Below, piece after piece: positions 25,386-35,048 of a stretch of DNA of 64,000 nt. The DNA lies in the NCBI GenBank assembly GCA_042408875.1, contig JBHOQS010000025.1, forward strand, positions 118,564 to 182,563. The letters run 5' to 3'. The DNA comes from JBHOQS01 sp042408875 (GTDB taxonomy: Bacteria > Chloroflexota > UBA11872 > JBHOQS01). The position numbers and the translations under genes were made by a program. The notes below the pieces were generated by a model. That model did not search any database and was not told the DNA's origin. It was given only the letters and a program-made list of their open reading frames with translations. The number at the start of each line of letters is the position of its first letter. The stretch's first letter is position 1.

Positions 25386-26798
25386 TTACGCTCTCCGATC
25401 TAGCTCATCCAGGGCCTCGCCGACCGCGGCGAGGTTCTTGAGCTGCATCTCGGAGTACTTGCGCGAGAGGATCACTCCCGTTGCCCCGCCGCGGAAGGCT
25501 GCCTTGACCGCCTCACGTACATCCTGTGGCTCTGTCTTCTTCTCGCCTGGCCCCGTCGGGATATCGATGTCGATGCCCGGGTAGATATCGATCTCGCCGT
25601 TGACCCCGCGCACAGCCCGCTCGGTCTCGCGGCGCACGTACTCTGCAGAGAAGCCTGCTTGTGGGAGTTGTTCGAACGGTGCCTCGTCGTAGCCCAGCAC
25701 CTTAAGCATGAACGGGTAGGTCTCTGCCGGCGTCGCGTCGGCGAACAACGTTTTATGAAGGTTCAGCATGAAGCGATGGAAGCGTGGGCCGGCACAGTTG
25801 TTGTACATGACGACTTTCAGGAAATCAAAGTAGCGCTTCATTTCTGCGTAGTTCTCTTCAGCACGGAACCAGGGGCTGAAGGAGATCGTGTGGAAGATAT
25901 GCAGCCCGACCCGCTTTTTCTGGTCGATAGCTTTGACAGTGCCATAGATGCGCTTGAAGAGATCGTGCTGGCTATCGCTCCATAGCTTCTCCCAGGCCAG
26001 GATCTCCGGGTACTCCAGCAGGATCCGCCAGAATTCGACGAAGTAGCCGTCGTTCGGACGGATGCCCCGTGAGGCTAGGCCGTTCCACTCGTACAGCCGC
26101 TGGTAGCCCGCGACAGTGCGCTCAGCGTTAATACCGCGCTCACGCCCCTTAGCCCGGCAGTGCTCGCAGAAGCACACGACGCTCGCAGCCTGCACCGGGC
26201 CGTGGATTAGGCGGTCCAGCGGACCGGGCCGCTCCGAGCACCAGATTACGCCGTCGATGGGGTAGGATTTACAGTAATCCTCGATGATGCCCAGATGCCA
26301 GTAGATGTAATCAGGGTTGTTGAAGCACGGCGTAAACGATGGCCGGCCCCAGAGATCGATTTCGAGCACTTTGGGGAAGTTGTCGATGTCTCGTAGCGCC
26401 TGGGCGTAGCTACTCTCTTCAATCCAGGCATACGATTGCATGCCGCGCTTCTGTGCCTCGGGGATGACGGCTTCAAAGATGTCCCAGTCACCGTGCTCCG
26501 GGGCGCGAAAGTTCAGGCCGATACAGGTCTTCGCATAGTACTGTGGATGAATGCGAGCGTAGCTACCACCTCTCCAGTTTAGATCGTACTCCTGTACGCC
26601 GTGATCCGGCAGCGGCTGTCCAGGGATCTGGCGTCCGCCGGTGCCGCGCGTCCAGGTCGGTGTGGCGAGTAAGAGGGCATTCACACGCGCGAGGCGCTGG
26701 AAGGTATCGAGTACCTGAGGCACTCCTTCATCGATGAAAGAGACTGCTCCTACTTGGATGCCGATGAAACGGGACGGCTTCGCTGCTGGTTCGCTCAT
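25386..26798 (-). CDS. Putative glycoside hydrolase-like TIM barrel protein
   Basis: Start at 26798 chosen for the GGAGGTGT just before it. 470 residues, cytoplasmic. The N-terminal FIGIQVGAVSFIDEG and later YAKTCIGLNFRAPEH, GMQSYAWIEES, PIDGVIWCSERPGPLDRL and CFCEHCRAKGRERG give the pattern of uncharacterised glycosidase-like barrels, with a Cys-x2-Cys pair. The C-terminal end (GVILSRKYSEMQLKNLAAVG) closes the barrel. I recognise the general class, not the activity. It likely forms an operon with the aldo/keto reductase. Confidence 0.6.
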   Translation of the reverse strand: MSEPAAKPSRFIGIQVGAVSFIDEGVPQVLDTFQRLARVNALLLATPTWTRGTGGRQIPGQPLPDHGVQEYDLNWRGGSYARIHPQYYAKTCIGLNFRAPEHGDWDIFEAVIPEAQKRGMQSYAWIEESSYAQALRDIDNFPKVLEIDLWGRPSFTPCFNNPDYIYWHLGIIEDYCKSYPIDGVIWCSERPGPLDRLIHGPVQAASVVCFCEHCRAKGRERGINAERTVAGYQRLYEWNGLASRGIRPNDGYFVEFWRILLEYPEILAWEKLWSDSQHDLFKRIYGTVKAIDQKKRVGLHIFHTISFSPWFRAEENYAEMKRYFDFLKVVMYNNCAGPRFHRFMLNLHKTLFADATPAETYPFMLKVLGYDEAPFEQLPQAGFSAEYVRRETERAVRGVNGEIDIYPGIDIDIPTGPGEKKTEPQDVREAVKAAFRGGATGVILSRKYSEMQLKNLAAVGEALDELDRRA

Positions 26799-27046
26799 AC
26801 ACCTCCGCTCCTCGAACTGCTGAATTCTTCCCCGAGAATGGCGGTCGCGTTCGGGCACGCAGTGTACTGCGCCCGGCAGCACGGCGCAACACCGTGCCAC
26901 CACGTGACCGGGGTTTGCAGGAGCACTCTACGCTAGCTAGACTCAAGGGCAGCAGGGTGTGCAGCCCTGGGGCAGGGCGACCGGCGTGTGAGGACGGTCG
27001 CCGCAGGGACGCGTGGCGCAGGCCACCGGGGGAGGCGATACCGGGC

Positions 27047-28003
27047 ATGCTAGTAAAAATGGGCTGGTCAACATTTCCGTCGGCTGTACGGGCGCTGGCC
27101 GAGGGCCGCACCGTCCTTGGGGTCGCGCCGTTTGTGCCGTTCCAGTTCCAGCCCGACGCCTTGTTCTGGCTAGTGTCCTCGCGCGCTGCTCGTGAGCAGC
27201 CGGAGTTCCTCAAGCCGGCCTATCGCGACCTGTACCGCGTCGAGGAAGAGACGAACGGCCCGACGGTAGTGCGCTTCCTCGGGCAGGTTCTCGCTGTTGT
27301 GGCGCAACTGCCTCGCGGCGGCCCCCAGAACGCCCTTATCGCTGAGGCGCTGGGGGATGACCTCATCTGGACGCCGGAGTGGCTGCTGGCGCAGGCGGAA
27401 GCGTCCGGGCGAGACCTCTACGTCTTCGCGCTGGGGGTGTACCGCGCCGAGCGGGCCTATGCGCTCGAGCGAACCATTACCAGTAGCGGGCAGCTTGGTC
27501 TGCGCGCCCTGGAGATCGGGACCCCACAGCCGCTCCTCCCGCTGCGAGATGTACGGGCCCATGCCCAGGCGATCATGGCGCGCGTGCGCACGGCAGGAGG
27601 CGCCCCGGCAGGCACACGTCCGGCACCGCCCGCTCCAGCTGCGCGCCCGGCCCCGGCGGCTCCCCCGTCCGCGCCAGCGCGATCTGCGGCCCGTGCCTCT
27701 GGAGCAGCCACTTCCGAGGTCGAACAGCTCCGCGCCGAGACGTTGCGCCTGCGGCACGAGCGCGATCAGCTCACTGCGCAGGTAGAGGACCTCAAAAAGC
27801 TTGTGGCCGCGCTGCGAGCGCGCATCGCCGAGCTGGAGGAAGAAAACGCCCAGATCCAGGCCGAAAAGGCAGAGCTCGAGCAGGCGCTGGAGGAGCTGCA
27901 TGTCGAGGCTGAGGAGCGTGATGCGCAGCTCGCTGAGATGCTCACTCGCATGCAGCAGCTCGAGCAGCGACCGGGGCGGCGGGCCCCATCAGCGCCCTCG
28001 TGA
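27047..28003 (+). CDS. Unknown protein with C-terminal coiled coil
   Basis: Start at 27047 is preferred because GGGGGAGGCG lies upstream; the open frame extends further but is unlikely. About 318 residues. Residues 1-185 form a globular domain of unknown family (FQFQPDALFWLVSSRAAREQ). A Pro/Ala-rich linker spans ~186-225, and a strong coiled coil runs from ~230 to 310 (VEQLRAETLRLRHERDQL and following heptads). This layout suggests oligomerisation or a scaffold role; no function is assigned. It is transcribed divergently from the putative glycosidase. Confidence 0.65.
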   Translation: MLVKMGWSTFPSAVRALAEGRTVLGVAPFVPFQFQPDALFWLVSSRAAREQPEFLKPAYRDLYRVEEETNGPTVVRFLGQVLAVVAQLPRGGPQNALIAEALGDDLIWTPEWLLAQAEASGRDLYVFALGVYRAERAYALERTITSSGQLGLRALEIGTPQPLLPLRDVRAHAQAIMARVRTAGGAPAGTRPAPPAPAARPAPAAPPSAPARSAARASGAATSEVEQLRAETLRLRHERDQLTAQVEDLKKLVAALRARIAELEEENAQIQAEKAELEQALEELHVEAEERDAQLAEMLTRMQQLEQRPGRRAPSAPS

Positions 28004-28014
28004 GCAGGGCAAGC

Positions 28015-28636
28015 CAGAGCCAGAAGCTTCAGGCTCCGGGCCCTACCTCGGCCAGGGTGCGTTCCAGCAGTTCCGCTACACCACCTCACCACGGGGCCCA
28101 GGTCCGCAGGTAGGCCATGTCCAGGGAGCCTGCCGGCACCCTGAGGACGCCGAGGGCGTCGTGCCACTGCTGTTCAGAGACCTCGCCCTGGCCTTGAACC
28201 ACTCGAGCTTGCGCAGGACGACATCCTCCGGCGAGGCCAGGGCAAACATGCGTGCGTCCGACGCGTCGTCCAGCGCCTCTCAACGGATACGCCGCACCTC
28301 CTCCTCGGAAGGTGGATCCTCCGGCGGGATAAACACGTCGATCTTGATCATCGTGCCGAGGTGGATGATTCGATTTCGATAAGGACGAGCGCAGGCGCAT
28401 GGCGTCCCGGATCATCCCTTCGTCTATGTAGTATGCTAGTATGCCTGGCTCAGGCGCTCGACGAGCGGGCGCACATGCTCGGGTTGGAGCTCTGCGACAA
28501 GATCGACATCCAGCGTTGAGCGCGGGACCCCGTAGGCCGAACTCGCGATGGAGCCGCTAATGAGATAGCGGACCCCAAGCTGCTCGAGTGCCTCTACCAC
28601 TGGCGTGAGGGCAGCCTGGATCCCAGGCTGGATCAT
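28015..28636 (-). pseudogene. Decayed nucleotidyltransferase gene
   Basis: The N-terminal part is intact: VRYLISGSIASSAYGVPRST and DVDLVAEL are the GS...D-x-D core of the nucleotidyltransferase fold used by antitoxin-like and AbiEii-like proteins. After SQAY the frame is lost. Later parts can be read in other frames as TMIKIDVFIPPEDPPSEEEV, then a TGA stop, ASPEDVVLRKLEWFKARG, EVSEQQWHDALGVLRV and MAYLRTWAPW. At least three frameshifts and two stops are needed to join them, so the gene is dead. Confidence 0.8.
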
Positions 28637-28916
28637 GGTGTGGTTTGCCGCCTTTGCTGCAAGAGCCTGCCTGGCAAGAGCTGCCTAGGCAGCTCGCCAG
28701 GGTCGGGCTGTAGTGAAGCGCAGCGAATGTGCACGCTGCTTCTTCAGCGCTGCTCTCCGGCTTCGATCGCCGTAGCGCACGCCAAGCGAGCTGCCTGGTG
28801 GTCTGGCCCAACCAGAGCGCCAGGGAGGCGCGTTGCGCGTCCAGAGCAGCGCAAGCTGGACCCGCTCCGCGTCGGGATGGGTATCGGGAGATCGCGTTTT
28901 CGTCGGTCGAGTCGGG
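28637..28916. other. Intergenic stretch with a 16-bp palindrome
   Basis: No gene is supported in either strand. AGCTGCCTAGGCAGCT at 28679-28694 is a perfect palindrome inside a set of GCCTGGCAAGAG/CTGCC-like repeats. The reading frames here have the look of random GC-rich DNA. Confidence 0.5.
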
Positions 28917-29519
28917 CTATGCATCTGCAGCACTGCCCTCATTCCCTGGGCCTGTCGGGAGTCCGGCGAAGAGCTGCTGCACCGGGCAGGAGAAGCCTGG
29001 CAGGAGCGGGGATTGCAAGCGATCTTCCTCACCCAGCGTAGCCACGAGCCGCAACTCTCCTTGCTCCTGCCGGTAGACCTCCCCCCGTCGCGCTTGCCAG
29101 TCTATAATCCAGTACTCAGGTACCCCGCGGCGGGCGTACAGTCTGCGCTTGAGGTCCCGGTCGCGCTGCACATTCTTCTCCCCCGGCGAGAGCACTTCGA
29201 CTATGAGTTCCGGGGCGGCATGCAGCTTGCCGTCCGCCCCACGCACGTGAGCCAGCCGCTCCCAGCTTAACCATACAACGTCGGGAGCGACACTTTCGTC
29301 CTCAGCGAAGACCAGGCCGGGCGCAAAGAGTGTCAGACCACGTCTCATCTGCTGGCTCCACGCCTCGAGAGCCATAACCAGGCGGACACACACATACTGA
29401 TGCTCCAGATCCGGCTGCTTCGACACATACAGCTCCCCATCGATGATCTCGTAGCGCGTGCCATCCTCAAAGGGCAGTGCTTCAAGGTCTTTCGATGTCC
29501 AGCGCATCGATGTATCCAT
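28917..29519 (-). CDS. Uma2 family (DUF820) putative endonuclease
   Basis: About 200 residues, started at 29519 after CGGAGG. The restriction-endonuclease-like fold is seen in YEIIDGELYVSKQP, ESVAPDVVWLS and PELIVEVLSPGEK, which supply the usual Asp and Glu-x-Val residues, followed by KRRLYARRGVPEYWIIDW. Uma2 genes are very common in Cyanobacteria and Chloroflexota, often near repeats or mobile DNA. Their biological role is unknown. Confidence 0.88.
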   Translation of the reverse strand: MDTSMRWTSKDLEALPFEDGTRYEIIDGELYVSKQPDLEHQYVCVRLVMALEAWSQQMRRGLTLFAPGLVFAEDESVAPDVVWLSWERLAHVRGADGKLHAAPELIVEVLSPGEKNVQRDRDLKRRLYARRGVPEYWIIDWQARRGEVYRQEQGELRLVATLGEEDRLQSPLLPGFSCPVQQLFAGLPTGPGNEGSAADA

Positions 29520-29606
29520 CGAAAGCCTCCGTTCAGCCGGCTGGAGCACCAGCGCACCTCCTCGCCGGTGCAAGGACAACGATAAGGGGACAGAGGGCCT
29601 CGTTGC

Positions 29607-31556
29607 CTACACGTCCAGGTTCTTCACGTCTTTGGCGTGTGTCTGGATAAAGCGCTTGCGCGGCGCCACATCGGTGCCCATCAGCATGCTGAAGGTCTCG
29701 TCGGCAGCGACGGCATCCTCAACGGTGACTTGGAGTAGCTTGCGCCGCTTGGGATCCATGGTGGTCTCCCAGAGCTGCTCGGCATTCATTTCGCCGAGCC
29801 CCTTGTAGCGCTGCACCGGTACGTTCTGCTTGCCCAGCGACGTGATGATCTCATCGCGCTCACGGTCGCTATACGCATAGATCGGCTGTTTGCCGTTCAT
29901 GATACGGTAAAGCGGCGCCTGGGCAATGAAGAGATGTCCCTCCTCAATCAGGGAGGGGAAATGACGGAAGAAGAAAGTGAGTAGGAGCGTACGGATATGC
30001 GCCCCATCGATGTCCGCGTCTGACATGATGATCACACGATCGTACCGCAGCTTCTCAATGTTGAAGCGGTCGCCGATACCGGTGCCCAGCGCTGTGATCA
30101 GTGCCTTGATCTCCTCGCTGGAGAGTATGCGGTCAAGGCGCGCCTTCTCAACGTTCAGGATCTTTCCTTTCAAGGGCAGGATAGCCTGGAAGCGGCGGTC
30201 GCGGCCCTGCTTGGCCGTGCCGCCGGCCGAGTCGCCCTCGACGATGAAGATCTCTGAGAGCCTGGGGTTGCGCTCCGAGCAGTCGGCCAGCTTGCCCGGC
30301 AGGGTCAGGCCGTCCAGTGCGCCTTTGCGTACGACCAGGTCGCGCGCCTTGCGCGCTGCCTCTCGGGCCCGCGCTGCGGTGAGACATTTCTCGAGAATAC
30401 GCCGCGCGTCCTGGGGGTTCTCCTCCAGGAAGCGACTTAAGCCCTCGGCCACCGCGGTCTCGACCTGGTTGCGGACCTCAGCGTTGCCCAGCTTATGCTT
30501 GTTCTGGCCCTCGAACTGCGGCGCCGCCAGCATCACGCTGACGATGGCGGTCAGGCCCTCGCGCACGTCGTCGCCGGTGAGCGATGCCTCGCCCTCCTTC
30601 AGGAGACCCAGCTTGCGCGCATAGTCGTTCAGGGTGCGCGTCAGCGCCGACCGGAAGCCGGTCAGATGTGTGCCGCCATCGGAGGTGTTAATCGTGTTGG
30701 CGAACGAGTGCACGGTCTCCTGGTAGCTGTCGTTGTACTGGAGCGCTACCTCGACCGTTGTGCTGGGCATCTCTCTGAAAATATGCACCGGCTTCTGGTG
30801 GATCACCTGTTTGTTCTTGTTCAGGTGGCGCAAGAACGAGAGGATGCCGCCTTCGAAATAGAAAGAATACTCGCGGTCATCCCGCTCATCGCGCAGCGTG
30901 ATCTTGACGCGGCCGGTGAGATATGCCTGCTCGCGGAAGCGCTGCGCCAGGGTATCGAAGTGAAAGTCCAGTGTCTCAAAGATCGCCGCATCGGGCTGGA
31001 AGGTGATCTTCGTCCCGTGCCCCGGGGCCTCCCCTACGACGGTGACCGGCATGAGTGGGCGGCCGCACGCGTATTCCTGGGCGTACACTTTGCCATCGCC
31101 GCGGCGTACCTCGACGCGCAGCCACGAGGAGAGGGCATTCACCGCTGACATGCCCACGCCGTGCAGGCCGCCGGAGATCTTGTAGCCGCGCCCGCCGAAC
31201 TTGCCGCCGGCATGCAGGCGAGTCATGACAACCTCCAGCGCCGACGTGCCAACCTGCGGATGCGGCTCAACCGGGATGCCCGCGCCGTTATCTTCAACCG
31301 TGGCCTTGCCGTCCGTGTGCAGGGTCACAATGATGTGGTCACAACGGCCCTGCAACGCCTCGTCGATAGAGTTATCGACCAGCTCATAGATCAGATGGTG
31401 CAGGCCACGAGCATCAGTGGAGCCGATGTACATGCCCGGGCGCACCCGCACGGGCTCGAGCCCCTCCAGCACCTGAATATCGCTGGCATCGTATCCCTGC
31501 ACTGGCCCGCTGTTGTCAGGCGCAGTTCCATTCCCCTGCTTACGTTCTTGTGCCAT
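29607..31556 (-). CDS. gyrB: DNA gyrase subunit B
   Basis: 649-residue type IIA topoisomerase ATPase subunit. The GHKL ATP-binding motifs are IYELVDNSIDEAL, VEDNGAGIPVE and GGLHGVGMSAVNALS in the first 150 residues. The transducer domain follows. The TOPRIM domain has EGDSAGGTAKQGRDR and DADIDGAHIRTLLL, and the C-terminal gyrase B end is YKGLGEMNAEQLWETTMDP. With GyrA (not in the window) it supercoils DNA. The ATG has GGGAG upstream. Parent ParE is an alternative in genomes with one pair, but the features suit GyrB. Confidence 0.95.
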   Translation of the reverse strand: MAQERKQGNGTAPDNSGPVQGYDASDIQVLEGLEPVRVRPGMYIGSTDARGLHHLIYELVDNSIDEALQGRCDHIIVTLHTDGKATVEDNGAGIPVEPHPQVGTSALEVVMTRLHAGGKFGGRGYKISGGLHGVGMSAVNALSSWLRVEVRRGDGKVYAQEYACGRPLMPVTVVGEAPGHGTKITFQPDAAIFETLDFHFDTLAQRFREQAYLTGRVKITLRDERDDREYSFYFEGGILSFLRHLNKNKQVIHQKPVHIFREMPSTTVEVALQYNDSYQETVHSFANTINTSDGGTHLTGFRSALTRTLNDYARKLGLLKEGEASLTGDDVREGLTAIVSVMLAAPQFEGQNKHKLGNAEVRNQVETAVAEGLSRFLEENPQDARRILEKCLTAARAREAARKARDLVVRKGALDGLTLPGKLADCSERNPRLSEIFIVEGDSAGGTAKQGRDRRFQAILPLKGKILNVEKARLDRILSSEEIKALITALGTGIGDRFNIEKLRYDRVIIMSDADIDGAHIRTLLLTFFFRHFPSLIEEGHLFIAQAPLYRIMNGKQPIYAYSDRERDEIITSLGKQNVPVQRYKGLGEMNAEQLWETTMDPKRRKLLQVTVEDAVAADETFSMLMGTDVAPRKRFIQTHAKDVKNLDV

Positions 31557-31738
31557 CGTTCTCCCGGAGTAAGCGTTGACTGCGCAGGCTAGATACTGCT
31601 GGTTACCCTACGACCTTTGCAACCTTCGTGATAAATCTTAATGAAACTTAATAAAATTAAATGGCGCGACTGCCGCGTTACGGCTGCATGTTGAGCTCGA
31701 TGATTGCCGACCCTGGCGGAAAGCCAGGGTGTGGCTGA

Positions 31739-32680
31739 TTATCGCGCTCGGGGGCCTGGGCGCGCCGCGGCCTGGGTCGAGGCCGGCCGCCGCACACGCT
31801 CTAGGTAGAAGTACATGCCGGCGGCGGTCAGGCCGGTGCCGATGTAGGCGTTCGCTACGATACAGAGCGCGACGAGGAGCGGCACCGTGGCTAGCGACTG
31901 CCAGATGATCGCCCATCCCGCCGTGATTACCCAGAACACCGTGATGAACAGCAGCGCCGACCAGAAGTTGTTGCGCACGACGTCCACGCTGGACAGGATC
32001 GCAGCAGGCATGCTGCAATCATTCACAAACAGCGCATACAGGGCGAAATAGAGATAAAAGAGCAGCCACACCACAGCGATCGACCCGGCCAGGAGCAGCA
32101 GGCTGCCCAAAGTGGGGCTCACCAGGGCGATGAACTGTGGCGGCACCATCAAGCCAAAGACCGCCGCCGCCATGGTGAGACCGAGCAAGGCCATGCGTCC
32201 CCAGTAGCGCCACAACCGCCTGACGACGTCATGCAGTGATACTGCTCCATCGCGAACGAGCGAGGCGACCAGCCCCAGGTACAGGGCGCCCACCAGCATG
32301 CCCAGGGCGATCAGCGCCAGCCCAAGCGCAAAGACCGAGCCCACTGAGCTCAAGGAAATGATCGGCCCGGTGGCCACGAGCTCTGGCCGGCCATCCGACG
32401 AGACACCGAGCCCGCCGCCCCGCCCCTGCACCACGCCCAGCTTGATCGTAGGCACGTACAGGGCGAGCAGGAAGAGCAGGTTAAAGTTTACGGCGAACTG
32501 CTCGATCGCCTTGAGCTGCTCGTACGAGGTCGCCTGGTCGGCCAGCCGCAGCAGCACTGCAGCCGCTGACAGCTTCGGCCCGAGCCAGAAGAGCAGGTCG
32601 AGCGCGACGGGAATGAGGATCAGCCACAACCGCCGGTTCAGCACGGCGAAGCCGTGCCCCAGCGTATCGACAATACCCAC
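31739..32680 (-). CDS. Polytopic membrane protein of unknown function
   Basis: 313 residues with about six membrane helices, for example LWLILIPVALDLLFWLG near the N-terminus, VFALGLALIALGMLVGALY, LLLLAGSIAVVWLLFYLYFAL and VPLLVALCIVANAYIGTGL. The layout and the paired helices resemble the DUF-type integral proteins that follow signal recognition or ABC-related genes, but no diagnostic motif is present. It is transcribed toward gyrB with a 180-bp gap that has no gene. Confidence 0.65.
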   Translation of the reverse strand: MGIVDTLGHGFAVLNRRLWLILIPVALDLLFWLGPKLSAAAVLLRLADQATSYEQLKAIEQFAVNFNLLFLLALYVPTIKLGVVQGRGGGLGVSSDGRPELVATGPIISLSSVGSVFALGLALIALGMLVGALYLGLVASLVRDGAVSLHDVVRRLWRYWGRMALLGLTMAAAVFGLMVPPQFIALVSPTLGSLLLLAGSIAVVWLLFYLYFALYALFVNDCSMPAAILSSVDVVRNNFWSALLFITVFWVITAGWAIIWQSLATVPLLVALCIVANAYIGTGLTAAGMYFYLERVRRPASTQAAARPGPRAR

Positions 32681-32900
32681 TGCCCTTCTCCCAGGCAGTA
32701 TTGTACCATGGGCACAGGCCGCCCCGGCCGGGGCACATCAACCGGCACTTGATTAACGGAGCCAGCTTGCCGCGGTGTCATCTCATGAGGTAGCGCCGCC
32801 TATCCACAGCGCAGAGCGGTTGCCGGTGCGTTCATGCAGCCCGTATACTCGGTGCAGGGCACAGGTACAGCCGTCGGAAGCGCCAGCTGGACGCGCCGCG

Positions 32901-33677
32901 ATGCCTCCAGAGACTCTTGGACAGCCCTCCTCGCTTCCCTTGCCACATGGCCAGGTTCATCCCGTGACCTGGCGCGCCGTTGTCAAGCTGGATCCTGCGC
33001 GACCGCTCGATCCCGCGCGGCTGGCGATCGTCGCGCAGGCGCAACCCGACGCGATCATCGTCGGGGGAACACAGGACATCCAGGCACCGGCCGTGACAGC
33101 GCTGCTGGAGCAGCTCCAACCACTGCGCCGCTGCGGCGTGGCCCTTGCCTACGAGCCGGTCGAGCCGGCGCCCGTTGATGCAGGCCTGCTCGACTGGCTA
33201 CTCGTGCCGGTAGTGCTGAACGCTGCGGACGTCGAGTGGCTGGTCGGCCGCCATGCCCGCACTGTGCAGGCCTTCGCGCACCTCGTCGATCTGCTGGACT
33301 GGTCGCGGATCGTGCCCGAAGCCTACATCGTCCAGAACCCGGCCTCCGCAGTAGCCCAGCGCACAGGCGCGCCGCCGCTCGGCCCGGCTGAAGCCGCTGC
33401 GCTGGCGGTAGTGGCCGAACGGTTGTGGTCGTTTCCGATCGTGTACCTCGAATGGAGCGGCCGCTATGGCGATGCCGGGCTGGTCCGTACTGTCGCGGAA
33501 CGGCTCAAGCGGGCACGCCTCTTCTACGGTGGAGGCATCACATCGCCGGAGCAGGCGCTGGCAATGCGCGCGGCCGGAGCAGCGACGATTGTTGTCGGCA
33601 ACCTGGTGTACTCTGCCCAGATCCGGCACCTGCCGGCCATCCTGGACGCTGCACGTCATGAGCCGACACCGCTCTGA
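32901..33677 (+). CDS. pcrB: PcrB/GGGPS-like prenylglyceryl phosphate synthase
   Basis: The core barrel starts at WRAVVKLDPARPLD, with PDAIIVGGTQDI, VPVVLNAADVEWLVG, PEAYIVQNPASAVA, FPIVYLEWSGRYGD, RLFYGGGITSPEQA and TIVVGNLVYS, all signature segments of PcrB and archaeal GGGP synthase, including the glycerol-1-phosphate binding loops. The enzyme joins a prenyl diphosphate to glycerol-1-phosphate, the first step of archaeal-type ether lipids; in Firmicutes PcrB uses heptaprenyl diphosphate. Starts at 32775 (GTG), 32901 (ATG) and 32964 (GTG) are possible and none has a clear ribosome binding site. Confidence 0.88.
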   Translation: MPPETLGQPSSLPLPHGQVHPVTWRAVVKLDPARPLDPARLAIVAQAQPDAIIVGGTQDIQAPAVTALLEQLQPLRRCGVALAYEPVEPAPVDAGLLDWLLVPVVLNAADVEWLVGRHARTVQAFAHLVDLLDWSRIVPEAYIVQNPASAVAQRTGAPPLGPAEAAALAVVAERLWSFPIVYLEWSGRYGDAGLVRTVAERLKRARLFYGGGITSPEQALAMRAAGAATIVVGNLVYSAQIRHLPAILDAARHEPTPL

Positions 33678-33683
33678 GGACAC

Positions 33684-35048
33684 TCAGCCGAAGCGCCGTT
33701 TCGCCTCATCCAGCACACGCTGAAATTCTGGCCGGGCGCTCTGGATCGCCTGCCGTGCTGATTGCTCACCCCGATATACCGGTGCCATGACCCTGTCCAC
33801 AAGAGCCTGGATCTCCAGGTAGGAGGGGCCATAGGGCGGTGGCACAGCATAGCGTACTTCCTCGATAGCAACCTGTGGATTGTGCGGCGGCCGTGCCCGG
33901 GTAAACGTCGGGCTATTATAATGCACCTTCAACATGGGCTGGCTAATGCCACGCTCGATGGCTACCTCCTGTCCAACCGGACCGGCAAGGTACTTCATCA
34001 ACGCCCAGGCAGCCTCGCGGGCTTTCGACGATGCCCCCAGGATTAGCGGCGAGGCCTGGCCCATGGTCACGCGCTGCTTGCCGCGGAACTGCGGGAGCGG
34101 CGCCCAGTCCCAGTCGGCTTGAAGATCGGCGCGTACTTGGCCCGCTGCCCAGACCCCGCTCGTCTGCATTGCTACGGTCCCGCTCCTGAAGTCCGCTGCT
34201 GGGCCGGCATACTCGACGGGACGGGCGATCTGATGCTTCAAGCGGAGGTCGGCCAGCCACTGCAATGCCTCAAGCGCAACGGGGTGATCTAGCTTTAAGA
34301 TGTTTTCATCGCCCACATACACATCAAGTAATCCAAGTTGCCGCGGAATTTGCCACCAGAAGCGCGCCCACCAGAGTTCCAAGCCCCACTGCTGCACGTG
34401 GCCACCGCTTTGCACCACCAGCGCCTTCGCTCGCTCGATAGTGTCTTCCCACGTCAGCGGCGTCCGTGGATCGGGCACCGGCACACCAGCCTTGTCAAAG
34501 GCGCCCCGGTTATAGAAAAGGACAACCATGCCAGGGTCCCAAGGCAGGCCAACCAGCCGGCCGCGATAGCGCAAGGCTTCGAGCCAGTAGCTGTCATAAT
34601 TTCCCTCGTTGAACTCACGGTCACGCTTTGTGAGATCGTCGAGGTACGCTGCTACCCCGCGGGCGACGTGTGCTTTGTAGAACGCTACTGTACTAAAGGC
34701 CACGTCCGGGGTCTGGCCAGCGGCAGCCAGCACCTGGTACTTCTCGTCGAAGTTTCCGGTCTCGTGCGTATACTGGACGGTTATATGGGAAAACTGCTGC
34801 TGGAACCGCTGCACGAGCTCCTCAAACGTCTGCATGTACACCTGGGACCCACGCCCGAGGAAGGTGATGGTTGCCGGCGCTTGCTGTGCCGACGGCTGCT
34901 CCCCCTTGCCCAGCAAGCGGCAGCCGGCGCTGGTGAGGGGGAGAAGCGCGACATACGCCGCATTGCAGCCCCATCGGAGCAGTCGGCGCCGGCTCAGCGC
35001 GCTGCGGACCGGCTCCGTTGTTGCTGAGAGGTCCGAGTACTGGATCAT
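33684..35048 (-). CDS. Extracellular sugar-binding lipoprotein of an ABC transporter
   Basis: 454 residues of the family 1 solute-binding type. A SRRRLLRWG twin-arginine-like motif near residue 19 precedes a hydrophobic stretch and lipobox TSAGC (Cys ~43), so it is probably a Tat-exported lipoprotein. The mature part has TITFLGRGSQVYMQTFEELV and SHITVQYTH, then FYNRGAFDKAGVPVPDPRTP and DFRSGTVAMQTSGVWA, typical of sugar binders. No permease or ATPase gene lies next to it, so partners are elsewhere. Confidence 0.88.
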   Translation of the reverse strand: MIQYSDLSATTEPVRSALSRRRLLRWGCNAAYVALLPLTSAGCRLLGKGEQPSAQQAPATITFLGRGSQVYMQTFEELVQRFQQQFSHITVQYTHETGNFDEKYQVLAAAGQTPDVAFSTVAFYKAHVARGVAAYLDDLTKRDREFNEGNYDSYWLEALRYRGRLVGLPWDPGMVVLFYNRGAFDKAGVPVPDPRTPLTWEDTIERAKALVVQSGGHVQQWGLELWWARFWWQIPRQLGLLDVYVGDENILKLDHPVALEALQWLADLRLKHQIARPVEYAGPAADFRSGTVAMQTSGVWAAGQVRADLQADWDWAPLPQFRGKQRVTMGQASPLILGASSKAREAAWALMKYLAGPVGQEVAIERGISQPMLKVHYNSPTFTRARPPHNPQVAIEEVRYAVPPPYGPSYLEIQALVDRVMAPVYRGEQSARQAIQSARPEFQRVLDEAKRRFG

